From Methylorubrum extorquens (GTDB lineage Bacteria; Pseudomonadota; Alphaproteobacteria; Rhizobiales; Beijerinckiaceae), in contig NZ_JALJXF010000001.1 of assembly GCF_024169925.1 (NCBI RefSeq), forward strand, positions 2,672,001-2,736,000: DNA of 64,000 nt. Direction: 5' to 3'. The notes under the pieces were generated by a model. It was not told the origin of the DNA and did no database searches. It saw only the letters and a program-made list of their open reading frames with translations. The stretch's first letter is position 1. Each line of letters begins with the position of its first letter. Shown here piece after piece: positions 41,821 through 49,512 of this stretch. The position numbers and the translations under genes were made by a program.

Positions 41821-42318
41821 ATGAAGATGACGAAAGCCGCCCTCTGCCTCGCCGCCGTGCTGGTCCTGCCGCTTGCGGCGCAGGCCGACGACAACGCGGA
41901 CAAGCTCGCTGTGGCCACCAAGCTCACCGAGAAGACGGTGCTGAAGAACCTCGACACCGGCTTCGGCGGCGCGCTCGAGAAGACCGTCTCCACCATGCCC
42001 GAGGACAAGGCCGAGAAGGTGCGCAAGGAGGCCAAGGCCGAGTTCGATAAGCAGCGCAAGGAGCTGCTCGACGGCCTGTCCAAGCAGTATGCCGACAAGT
42101 TCAGCCTCGACGAGCTGAAGGAGCTCGACAAGATCTACGAGGACAAGACCTACCAGAAGTTCCAGGCCGTCAACGCCGACCCGAAGTCGGAGGTGAATCT
42201 GCTCTCGCAGGCGGTGGTGACGCGGCTCTTGAACATGCTGACGCTCGCCGCCGCCAGCGACCAGACCGGCGGCGCCCCGGGCGGCCTGCCCGGTGGCATG
42301 CCGACGCCGGCCAAGTAG
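41821..42318 (+). CDS. Periplasmic DUF2059-type protein
   Basis: A 165-residue protein with a signal peptide (AALCLAAVLVLPLAAQADD). The mature part is helical and charged: KLTEKTVLKNLDTGFGGALE, then RKELLDGLSKQYADKFSLDE and LKELDKIYEDKTYQKFQAVN, a DUF2059 pattern. The tail is Gly/Pro-rich (GGLPGGMPTPAK). It lies 127 bases after the thiolase gene on the same strand. The function is unknown, and a periplasmic protein inside a beta-oxidation cluster is unexpected. Confidence 0.8.
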   Translation: MKMTKAALCLAAVLVLPLAAQADDNADKLAVATKLTEKTVLKNLDTGFGGALEKTVSTMPEDKAEKVRKEAKAEFDKQRKELLDGLSKQYADKFSLDELKELDKIYEDKTYQKFQAVNADPKSEVNLLSQAVVTRLLNMLTLAAASDQTGGAPGGLPGGMPTPAK

Positions 42319-42384
42319 GCGCGCAAGTCGGCGAGTGAGGGCTTGAGGATGAGCGGCGCGGCGGGCAGCTTCGGGGAAAGGGCG

Positions 42385-43182
42385 TCAGGCGACGCGCTTC
42401 ACCCCTGCGCCGTCGGCCGCGAAGCCCGCCACCGGCGGCAGGGCCTCCAGCGCCGGACGGGCGAAGTGGTAGCCCTGCAGCAGGTCGATGCCGAGGCCGT
42501 GCAGCGCCTCGGCCTCGGCCGTGGTCTCGATGCCCTCGGCGATCACCGCGACGCCGAGCGCCCGCGCGATCTGGGTGATGCCGCCGACGATGGTGCGGCG
42601 TCCGGCATCCGCATCGATGCCGCGCACGAGATCCATGTCGATCTTGATGAGGTCCGGGCGGAAATTGGCCAGCAGGCCGAGGCCGGCATAGCCTGCGCCG
42701 AAATCGTCGAGCGCCGTGAGGAAGCCCTGCCGCCGGTACTCCGTGACGATGCGCTGGACATGGGTGATGTCTTGGAAGCGCTCGTTTTCGGTGAACTCGA
42801 AGTTGAGGCGCCCGTTGTCGAAGCCGACCCGGCGGGCGGCCTCCAGCGAGGCGCGGATGCAGGCCGCCGGCTCGTAGACCGCGTTCGGCATGAAGTTGAT
42901 CGACAACTTGGTGTCGCCGCCCGGCGGGAACAGGCGGCCGGCCAGTTCGATCGCCTTGACCCGCGCCGCCTGATCGAACCGGTAGAGCGTCTCCTCGGTC
43001 ACCCGAGACAGGATCGAGCCGGCGGACTCGCCGGCCGGTCCGCGCACCAGCGCCTCGTAGCCCCAGACGCGCGCGTTGGCGACGTCGACGATGGGCTGGA
43101 AGGCCATGGTGAAGGTAAAGTCGAGATCCGCCCCGTCGCGGCAGGCTCGGCAAGCGGTTCGCGGTCCGGCGTCCGTCTTCAT
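42385..43182 (-). CDS. EAL-domain protein (probable cyclic-di-GMP phosphodiesterase)
   Basis: A 265-residue protein that is almost only an EAL domain. Residues for metal and substrate binding are present: EALVRGP, Asn in SINFMPNAV, Glu in FEFTENE, the Asp pair in ALDDFGAGYAGL, Lys in LIKIDMDLVRGID, Glu in IAEGIET and Gln in LLQGYHFARPA. An active enzyme that opens c-di-GMP to pGpG is therefore likely. No sensory domain or membrane span is seen; a short Cys-containing N-terminus (RTACRACRDG) precedes the domain. It is encoded opposite to, and between, the DUF2059 gene and the FadJ-type gene. Confidence 0.92.
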   Translation of the reverse strand: MKTDAGPRTACRACRDGADLDFTFTMAFQPIVDVANARVWGYEALVRGPAGESAGSILSRVTEETLYRFDQAARVKAIELAGRLFPPGGDTKLSINFMPNAVYEPAACIRASLEAARRVGFDNGRLNFEFTENERFQDITHVQRIVTEYRRQGFLTALDDFGAGYAGLGLLANFRPDLIKIDMDLVRGIDADAGRRTIVGGITQIARALGVAVIAEGIETTAEAEALHGLGIDLLQGYHFARPALEALPPVAGFAADGAGVKRVA

Positions 43183-43303
43183 GATCCGTCTGGAGTTTGG
43201 TGTGGAGAGCCGGGGCTGATCGCGCACCCGTTGCATCCGCCATGACGAGCCCTCCTTGTTAAAATTCCGATACGGCCAGGCTCTTTTCCTTCGAGGCTCC
43301 GCG

Positions 43304-45505
43304 ATGACCGCAACCGAGAATTTCCGCTTCGAGACCGATGCCGACGGCATCGCGCTCGCGACCTGGGATATGCCGGGCCGTTCGATGAACGTCATCACCA
43401 TGGAGGTGATGGCGGAACTGGAACGGATCGTCGACGCGGTCGTCGCCGACGAGGCGATCAAGGGCTGCGTCATCGTCTCGGGAAAGAACAACTTCTCCGG
43501 CGGCGCCGACCTCACCATGCTCCAGGGCCTCGGGGTCGAGTACGAGCGGTTGAAGGCGAGTGAGGGCGAGGAAATCGCCATGCGCCACTTCTTCGAGGAG
43601 TCGCGCCGTCTCAGCCTCGTGTTCCGCAAGCTGGAGACCTGCGGCAAGCCGTTCGCGGCGGCGGTGCACGGCCTGTGCCTCGGCGGCGCGTTCGAGCTGG
43701 CGCTGGCCTGCCATCACCGGGTGCTCGCCGACGACGACAAGACCCGTGTCGGCCTGCCCGAGATCAAGGTCGGCCTGTTCCCCGGCGGCGGCGGCACCCA
43801 GCGCGTGTCCCGTCTGATGCAGACCGGCGACGCGTTGCAGATGCTGTTCAAGGGCGAGCAGATCCGTTCGCTCATGGCCAAGAATATGGGGCTGGCCCAC
43901 GCCGTCGCCCCGGCCGCGGAGATCGTCGAGCGGGCCAAGGCCTGGATCCGCGAGGGCGGCTCGGCGGTGGCCCCCTGGGACGTGCCGAAGTTCAAGGCGC
44001 CCTCCGGCAAGGTCTACTCGCCCGCCGGCATGATGATCTGGCCGCCGGCCAACGCGATCTACCGCCGCGAGACCCACGACAACTACCCCGCCGCCAAGGC
44101 GATCCTGGCTTCGGTCTACGAAGGCCTGCAACTGCCGATGGATCTCGGCCTCCGGGTCGAGAGTCGCTACTTCGCCCACATCCTGCGCACCAAGGAGGCG
44201 CAGGCGATGATCCGCACCCTGTTCATCTCCATGGGCGAGATCAACAAGGGCGCCCGCCGCCCGAAGGACGTGGAGGCGACGAAGGTCGGCAAGGTCGGCG
44301 TCATCGGTGCCGGTTTCATGGGCGCGGGCATCGCCTACGTCACGGCGCAGGCCGGGATGGAGGTCGTGCTGATCGACCGCGATCAGGAGGCGGCCGATTC
44401 CGGCAAGGCGCATTGCCACAAGCTCATCACCGGCCAGATCAACCGCGGCAAGGCCAAGACCGCCGACCGCGACGCCCTTCTCGCCCGCATCACCGCGACG
44501 CCCGATTACGGCGCCCTGTCCGATTGCGACCTCGTGATCGAGGCGGTGTTCGAGGACCCGAGGGTCAAGGCCGAGGTGATCGCGAAGGTCGAGGCCGCGT
44601 TGCCGGAGCACGCGATCTTCGCCTCCAACACCTCGACCCTGCCGATCTCAGGGCTCGCCCAGACCTCGAAGCGGCCGCAGCAGTTCGTCGGCATCCACTT
44701 CTTCTCGCCGGTCGAGAAGATGCTGCTCGTGGAGATCATCCGTGGCAACCAGACCGGCGACCGCGCGGTGGCCACCGCCCTCGACTACGTCCGCGCGATC
44801 AAGAAGACCGGCATCGTCGTCAACGATTCCCGCGGCTTCTTCGCCAACCGCTGCGTGCTCGCCTACATCCAGGAGGGCCACAAGATGCTCGCCGAGGGCG
44901 TGCCCCCGGCGATGATCGAGAACGTAGCGCGGATGGCCGGCATGCCGGTCGGCCCGCTCTCGCTCAACGACGAGGTGGCGCTCGATCTCGGCCTCAAGAT
45001 CATGCGGGCGACCGAGGCGCAGCTCGGCGAGGGCGCCGTCGATCCGGATCAGAAGCGGCTCCTCGTCGCGATGGTCGAGACGCATGGCCGGCTCGGGCGC
45101 AAGAACAAGCGCGGCTTCTACGATTATCCCGAGGGCGGCCAGAAGAAGCTCTGGCCGGGGCTTGCCGAGATCCAGCCGAACCGGCTCGAGCCGGAGGGGA
45201 TCGACGTGGAGGAGCTGAAGCACCGCTTCCTCGTGGTGCAGGCGCTGGAGGCGGCCCGCACGATGCAGGAGGGGGTGGTGACCGATCCGCGCGAGGCGGA
45301 TGTCGGCTCGATCCTCGGCTTCGGCTTCGCCCCGTTCACCGGCGGCGCGCTCTCCTACATCGACTTCATGGGCGCGGGGGCGTTCGTGGAACTGGCCCGT
45401 GGGCTCGAAGCCCGGCACGGCGCCCGTTTCACCCCGCCGGACAACCTCCTGGCAATGGCCGAGTCCGGGGGGCGCTTCTACGACGCCTTGAGGCAGGTGG
45501 CGTAA
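43304..45505 (+). CDS. fadJ: Bifunctional enoyl-CoA hydratase/3-hydroxyacyl-CoA dehydrogenase
   Basis: A 733-residue two-domain enzyme of beta-oxidation. The N-terminal crotonase domain has KNNFSGGADLTML (oxyanion region), GLCLGGAFELALACHHRV and GLPEIKVGLFPGGGGTQRV with its Glu. The dehydrogenase part starts at about residue 328 with VGVIGAGFMGAGIAYVTAQAG (NAD fold), then SNTSTLPISGLAQ, FVGIHFFSPVEKMLLVEII with the catalytic His, and NDSRGFFANRC. GAGG eight bases before the ATG supports the start. A hairpin follows the stop. With the dehydrogenase and thiolase genes it completes the pathway. Confidence 0.96.
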   Translation: MTATENFRFETDADGIALATWDMPGRSMNVITMEVMAELERIVDAVVADEAIKGCVIVSGKNNFSGGADLTMLQGLGVEYERLKASEGEEIAMRHFFEESRRLSLVFRKLETCGKPFAAAVHGLCLGGAFELALACHHRVLADDDKTRVGLPEIKVGLFPGGGGTQRVSRLMQTGDALQMLFKGEQIRSLMAKNMGLAHAVAPAAEIVERAKAWIREGGSAVAPWDVPKFKAPSGKVYSPAGMMIWPPANAIYRRETHDNYPAAKAILASVYEGLQLPMDLGLRVESRYFAHILRTKEAQAMIRTLFISMGEINKGARRPKDVEATKVGKVGVIGAGFMGAGIAYVTAQAGMEVVLIDRDQEAADSGKAHCHKLITGQINRGKAKTADRDALLARITATPDYGALSDCDLVIEAVFEDPRVKAEVIAKVEAALPEHAIFASNTSTLPISGLAQTSKRPQQFVGIHFFSPVEKMLLVEIIRGNQTGDRAVATALDYVRAIKKTGIVVNDSRGFFANRCVLAYIQEGHKMLAEGVPPAMIENVARMAGMPVGPLSLNDEVALDLGLKIMRATEAQLGEGAVDPDQKRLLVAMVETHGRLGRKNKRGFYDYPEGGQKKLWPGLAEIQPNRLEPEGIDVEELKHRFLVVQALEAARTMQEGVVTDPREADVGSILGFGFAPFTGGALSYIDFMGAGAFVELARGLEARHGARFTPPDNLLAMAESGGRFYDALRQVA

Positions 45506-45510
45506 CGATC

Positions 45511-45541
45511 CGGCCGGCTCTCCCTTATGGGGAGGGCCGGC
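45511..45541 (+). terminator. Hairpin after fadJ
   Basis: GCCGGCTCTCCC-ttat-GGGGAGGGCCGGC, an imperfect stem of about 11 bp. No clear T-tract follows. It also resembles the CCCTCTCCC palindrome family. Confidence 0.5.
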
Positions 45542-45607
45542 ATGCGGAACCGAACGGCTCCGCTTTCGTTCACCGCCCGACCGCAGTGAGCGAACCGGAG
45601 TGTCCCT

Positions 45608-45772
45608 TTGTCGAGCCTCATCAAGATCCTGATCGCGTTCTTCCTGCCGCCGATCTCGGTGCTGATGACGCATGGATTCGGGATTCAATTCCTCTTCAAC
45701 ATCCTGCTCTGCCTGCTGTTCTACCTACCGGGCTCGCTCCACGCGCTCTACCTGCTGCTGAGCGACCGCTGA
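45608..45772 (+). CDS. YqaE/Pmp3 family small membrane protein
   Basis: A 54-residue proteolipid with two spans. The first (SLIKILIAFFLPPISVLMTHG) has the family's FLPP motif and the second is FNILLCLLFYLPGSLHALYL. In other organisms Pmp3/YqaE proteins affect membrane potential and salt or stress tolerance. The start is TTG at 45608 with GGAG at suitable distance; no ATG or GTG fits. Its last 25 bases overlap the end of the convergent LysR gene. Confidence 0.88.
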   Translation: MSSLIKILIAFFLPPISVLMTHGFGIQFLFNILLCLLFYLPGSLHALYLLLSDR

Positions 45773-46674
45773 CCGGATCCCATCCCCAGCCCGAGGGCGT
45801 CGCGCTGCGCCCTCAGGTGATCCATCAGGCGTGCGGCAATCCGGCCCGGCGGGCGACCCGCCGGGTGCATCATCACCGTCTCGATGGACAGACGCGGTCG
45901 GAACGGCCGCAGCACGATCGGCAGGCCGGCGAGGTTGCGCGCCGGTAGCGGATCGACGATGGCCACGCCTAGGCCTTCGGCCACGAGGCCGCACCGCGCC
46001 GCCGTGTATTGCGCGGTGAAGCTGAAGGCCGGCGCGATGCCGGCCTCCGCAAACGCCGCCTCGACCCTCTCCTGAAACACACCTGGTGCGCCCGCGATCA
46101 ACGGCTCGTTCGCGAGGTCCGCGACCGTGATGGTCGTCTTGCGCGCCAAGGCATGCCCGCGGGGCAGCGCGCATACCGCATCGGCGGCGAGGAAGGGTTC
46201 GCTGGCCACCCCTTCATGGCCCGGACGCCACCGCGCGAGGCCGACATCGCATTGCCCCGATGCCACCCAGGACCAGATCGTTTCGGGGCTCGGCACCAGC
46301 ACCGCGACGTGGATGCCGGGATGTTCCCCGTTCAGATCGCGGATGGCGCGGGGCAGCAGGCGCGACGCCAGCGAGGGCTGGCAGGCGACGCGGAGCGGAC
46401 CGGTGCCGAGATCACGAATCCGGCTTGCGGCCTCGCGCAGGGCATCGAGCCCGGCATAGGTCCGCTCGACCTCGCGAGCGAAGGCTTCGCCCTCTTGCGT
46501 CGGCAGGGCGGCGCCGTGGCCGCGCACGAACAGCGCAAATCCGAGATCGGTCTCAAGCTGCGCGATGGCGCGGCTGACATGCGGCTGGCCGATGCCGAGC
46601 GCCGCAGCGGCCCGCGTCATGCCGCCGTGGCGCAGCACCGCACGAAACAGATCGAGATGGGCCGGGTTCATCAT
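45748..46674 (-). CDS. LysR family transcriptional regulator
   Basis: A 308-residue regulator. The N-terminal helix-turn-helix is HLDLFRAVLRHGGMTRAAAALG, then GQPHVSRAIAQLE, followed by the effector domain (GPLRVACQPSLASRLLPRAI onwards, with GEHPGIHVAVLVPS, and GQCDVGLARW). The length is typical. The gene is divergent from a small DMT transporter gene with a 121-base gap, so control of that transporter and autorepression is the usual expectation for LysR proteins (inference). The two ATG codons in a row leave the exact start open by one residue. Confidence 0.94.
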   Translation of the reverse strand: MMNPAHLDLFRAVLRHGGMTRAAAALGIGQPHVSRAIAQLETDLGFALFVRGHGAALPTQEGEAFAREVERTYAGLDALREAASRIRDLGTGPLRVACQPSLASRLLPRAIRDLNGEHPGIHVAVLVPSPETIWSWVASGQCDVGLARWRPGHEGVASEPFLAADAVCALPRGHALARKTTITVADLANEPLIAGAPGVFQERVEAAFAEAGIAPAFSFTAQYTAARCGLVAEGLGVAIVDPLPARNLAGLPIVLRPFRPRLSIETVMMHPAGRPPGRIAARLMDHLRAQRDALGLGMGSGQRSLSSR

Positions 46675-46795
46675 GCCTCATCTGCATGGACTGCGCCGTT
46701 CGAGGCATTTGACGTCATGGAGCTTCGCGGGCGTCAATGCACCGGCCGCGTTGTGCCAGGCGCCTGCCTGCACCCATCAATGAGGCCGAGGGCCG

Positions 46796-47242
46796 ATGTT
46801 CCGTCTCCTGCTTCCCTCCCTCCTCGCGCTCGGCGCGGGCATCAGCATCGTCGTGCAGCAGGTGCTGAACACGCGCCTGCGGGCGGAACTCGGGTCGGCG
46901 GCCTGGGCCGGCTTCGCGAGCTACGCCGTCGGCCTCGCCTGCATGGCGCTGCTGGTTTTGGCCCTGCGCGATCCCGTCCCCGCGGCGGGCGTGGCCGCGC
47001 GGGTGCCGGGGTGGGCCTGGAGCGGCGGCCTGTTCGGCGCGCTTTTCATCGGGTTGGCCATCGTTCTCGTGCCGCAACTTGGCGCGGCGGCCTTCATCGC
47101 GCTGCTCGTCGCCGGGCAGATGCTCGCCTCGGTCACCTTCGACCATTTCGGCTGGATGGGCCTCGCCCAGCGCTCCCTCGACGGGCCGCGCCTGATCGGC
47201 GTCGCCCTGCTCGTCGGCGGCGTGATCCTGATCCGCCGCTGA
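46796..47242 (+). CDS. DMT family (DUF606/YdcZ-like) transporter
   Basis: A 148-residue membrane protein with about five spans, starting MFRLLLPSLLALGAGISIVV, with QQVLNTRLRAELGSAAWAGF after the first span and LGAAAFIALLVAGQMLASV, then DHFGWMG. This is half the length of a standard EamA transporter, typical of the DUF606 group, which may work as a dimer. The substrate is unknown. The divergent LysR gene probably regulates it. It converges with the YjbQ gene, 6 bases between stops. Confidence 0.87.
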   Translation: MFRLLLPSLLALGAGISIVVQQVLNTRLRAELGSAAWAGFASYAVGLACMALLVLALRDPVPAAGVAARVPGWAWSGGLFGALFIGLAIVLVPQLGAAAFIALLVAGQMLASVTFDHFGWMGLAQRSLDGPRLIGVALLVGGVILIRR

Positions 47243-47248
47243 CGGGCG

Positions 47249-47731
47249 TCACGCGCCGACGGCGTGCAGCGCAATCTCCCGCCGGTGGCCGCGGTCGCGG
47301 TGCTCGATCAGGTAGATCCCCTGCCACGTCCCCAGCGCGAGGCGGCCGTCGCGCACGGGGATGGTGAGGCCCGAATCGGTCACCATCGTGCGGATATGGG
47401 CGGGCATGTCGTCCGGCCCCTCCAGGCCGTGGACGTACTGACCGTGGCGGGGCGCGAACCCGTCGAGCGCGGTCATCAGATCCACGCGCACATCGGGGTC
47501 GGCGTTCTCCTGGATCGTCAGCGAGGCCGAGGTGTGCCGGCAGAACACGCTGACGAGGCCGGAGCGGAGGCCGCTCTGCGCCACGAAATCAGCCACCGCT
47601 TCGGTGACATCGGTGAAGCCGGGGCCGGGCGTCGCGACCGTGATCCGCGCGCTCGCCTGCCGGGTCACGTCCCCGGCCGAGAAACCGTCGAGCGGCCCGA
47701 TCTTTCCAGCACTTCTGCCAGACTGCCTCAT
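47249..47731 (-). CDS. YjbQ family protein (UPF0047; secondary thiamine-phosphate synthase-type)
   Basis: A 160-residue protein. The conserved core is FCRHTSASLTIQENADPDV, then DMPAHIRTMVTDSGLTIPV and LALGTWQGIYLIEHRD, the pattern of YjbQ/UPF0047, some members of which have weak thiamine phosphate synthase activity; the true role is uncertain. The ATG overlaps the stop of the DNA ligase gene (ATGA), so it is the last gene of that operon. A residue run of about 25 at the N-terminus is longer than in many homologues. Confidence 0.88.
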   Translation of the reverse strand: MRQSGRSAGKIGPLDGFSAGDVTRQASARITVATPGPGFTDVTEAVADFVAQSGLRSGLVSVFCRHTSASLTIQENADPDVRVDLMTALDGFAPRHGQYVHGLEGPDDMPAHIRTMVTDSGLTIPVRDGRLALGTWQGIYLIEHRDRGHRREIALHAVGA

Positions 47732-49512
47732 TCCGACGTCTCCATACTTGCGCCCGGCGCGACCTCGCGCTCGCCGCGCGCCAGAATCCGTTCCAGCACC
47801 TCGATCCGGTCAGCCTCCGCGGCTGGCTTGTCCCAGCGGATGCGGCTGACGCGGGGGAAGCGCATCGCCACGCCCGACTTGTGCCGGGTCGAGCGCTGCA
47901 CGCCCTCGAACGCGATCTCCAGCACGAGCCCGGCCTCGCGGCCGTAGGCGACCTCGCGCACCGGGCCGAAACGCTTGGTGGTGTGGTTGCGGACGTAGCG
48001 GTCGAGCTTTTGCAGCTCGGCATCGGTGAAGCCGTGATAGGCCTTGCCGACCGGCACCAGCTCCTCGCCCTCGGTCCCCTCGCGCCAGCAGCCGAAGGTG
48101 TAGTCCGAGTAGAAGGACGAGCGCTTCCCGTGGCCGCGCTGGGCGTACATCATCACCGCGTCGACCACGTAGGGCTCGCGCTTCCACTTCCACCACGGGC
48201 CCTTGGGGCGGCCGGGCAGGTAGGGGCTGTTGCGCCGCTTGAGCATCACGCCCTCGATGGCGTCGGCATCCGCGCCCGCACCTGCGGAGGCCGGGTCGGC
48301 GCGGGCGGCGGCCACCTCGTCCCAGGTCGCGAAGTTCACGAGCGGCGAGAGATCGATGCGAGCATGGTCGAGCCGCCGCACCAGGGCCTCCAGCCGGGGC
48401 CTGCGCTCGCCGAAGGGCAGGCCCCGCAGATCCTCGCCCTCGGCCGACAGCACGTCGTAGGCGCGGACATGGGCGGGGAACTCGTCGAGCAGCTTGCCCG
48501 TCACCGCCTTCCGGTTGAGCCGTTGCTGGAGCACGTTGAAGCTCTGGACGCGGCCTTCCCGCAGGATCAGCAGCTCGCCGTCGAGGGCGCCCTCGAAGGT
48601 GATCGCCTCGGCGAGATCGGGGAAGGCCTCGGAGATGTCCTCGCCGGTGCGCGAGTAGACCTTCTGCACCTGCCGGCCTTGGGCATCGCGTCCACCCGCG
48701 AGCTGGACGCGGATGCCGTCCCATTTCCACTCCGCCGAGAACGCCTCCGGTTCGAGCTTGTCCAGGTCTTCGAACTCCTCAACCGGGTGCGAGAGCATCG
48801 GCGGGCGGAACGGGGCCGGGTTGCGGCTCTCCGGCCGCTCGCCCCGTCCCTCCACCCAGGCGAACAGCTCGGTATAGGGCGGCTTGAGCCCGTGCCAGAC
48901 CTCCTCGACCGCATCGGCCTCGTGGCCGCCGAGCGCGCCGACCGCCGTCTTGGCAAGACGGGCCGAGACGCCGACGCGCAGGTTGCCGGTGACGAGTTTC
49001 AGGAGCGCCCAGCGCCCGGTCTCGTCGAGCGCGTCGAGCCAGCCTGCCAGATGCTGCGGCAGTTCGCGCTTCGGGGTGGTGGCGAGGGTTTCGACGACTT
49101 CGGCGAGGGTGGGAACGGAGGGCGGCGGGTTGTTGTGGCCGATGGCCGGCGCATCCCCTCTCCCCGCGTGCGGGGAAAGGGCTCCGGCGACCCTGTCGTC
49201 GCGATCCTCTCCCCGCGTGCGGGGAGAGGGGGCCTCCTCCGGCCCCGGCCAGATCAGTGCGGTGGTCTCGGCGAGATCGCCCACGTAGTTGTGCGAGAGT
49301 GCGAACAGCACCGGATCGATGCGCTCTTCCACCAGCCCGCGGATCAGTGCCGGCTTGGCCTCGCGGAAGGTGAGGCCGCCGGTCATGGCGGCGAGCGCCC
49401 AGCCGCGCTCCGGGTCGGGGGTGCCGGCGAAGAAATCCTGGAGCAGGCGCAGCTTGGCGTTGCGGCGCGGCTCGTAGGCGAGGCGGTCGAGGAGGTGGGC
49501 GAAATCGTTCAC
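47728..49512 (-). CDS. ATP-dependent DNA ligase (ligase-associated repair type, LigB-like)
   Basis: A 594-residue ligase. After the N-terminal DNA-binding domain comes the adenylation domain with Lys263 in AEWKWDGIRVQL. Next are motif III DGELLILREG, motif IV GVMLKRRNSPYLPGR and motif V WWKWKREPYVVDAVMMY, then the OB domain ending GVAMRFPRVSRIRWDKPA. GTG at 49512 overlaps the upstream exonuclease stop (GTGA). Residues about 93-130 are an odd Pro/Arg-rich insert coded by two copies of a palindromic repeat. No polymerase or nuclease domain is fused, so this is not LigD. Likely role: nick sealing in DNA repair with the adjacent exonuclease. Confidence 0.93.
   Translation of the reverse strand: MNDFAHLLDRLAYEPRRNAKLRLLQDFFAGTPDPERGWALAAMTGGLTFREAKPALIRGLVEERIDPVLFALSHNYVGDLAETTALIWPGPEEAPSPRTRGEDRDDRVAGALSPHAGRGDAPAIGHNNPPPSVPTLAEVVETLATTPKRELPQHLAGWLDALDETGRWALLKLVTGNLRVGVSARLAKTAVGALGGHEADAVEEVWHGLKPPYTELFAWVEGRGERPESRNPAPFRPPMLSHPVEEFEDLDKLEPEAFSAEWKWDGIRVQLAGGRDAQGRQVQKVYSRTGEDISEAFPDLAEAITFEGALDGELLILREGRVQSFNVLQQRLNRKAVTGKLLDEFPAHVRAYDVLSAEGEDLRGLPFGERRPRLEALVRRLDHARIDLSPLVNFATWDEVAAARADPASAGAGADADAIEGVMLKRRNSPYLPGRPKGPWWKWKREPYVVDAVMMYAQRGHGKRSSFYSDYTFGCWREGTEGEELVPVGKAYHGFTDAELQKLDRYVRNHTTKRFGPVREVAYGREAGLVLEIAFEGVQRSTRHKSGVAMRFPRVSRIRWDKPAAEADRIEVLERILARGEREVAPGASMETSE
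49156..49181. repeat. Palindromic repeat inside the ligase gene, copy 1
   Basis: CCCTCTCCCCGCGTGCGGGGAAAGGG, imperfect at one base of the arms. It is in frame within the ligase coding sequence (about residues 111-119). Confidence 0.85.
49206..49230. repeat. Palindromic repeat inside the ligase gene, copy 2
   Basis: CCTCTCCCCGCGTGCGGGGAGAGGG with perfect arms, about 49 bases from copy 1. It codes for about residues 95-103 of the ligase (SPRTRGE region). Confidence 0.85.

Noticed and set aside
47728..49512. Frameshift or pseudogene in the ligase because of the odd Pro/Arg-rich stretch
   Set aside because: The frame is intact from GTG to stop and all ligase motifs follow in order; the stretch is explained by inserted palindromic repeats.
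47728..49512. LigD-type end-joining ligase
   Set aside because: No polymerase or phosphoesterase domain is fused and no Ku gene is near; the adjacent exonuclease fits the ligase-associated repair type.
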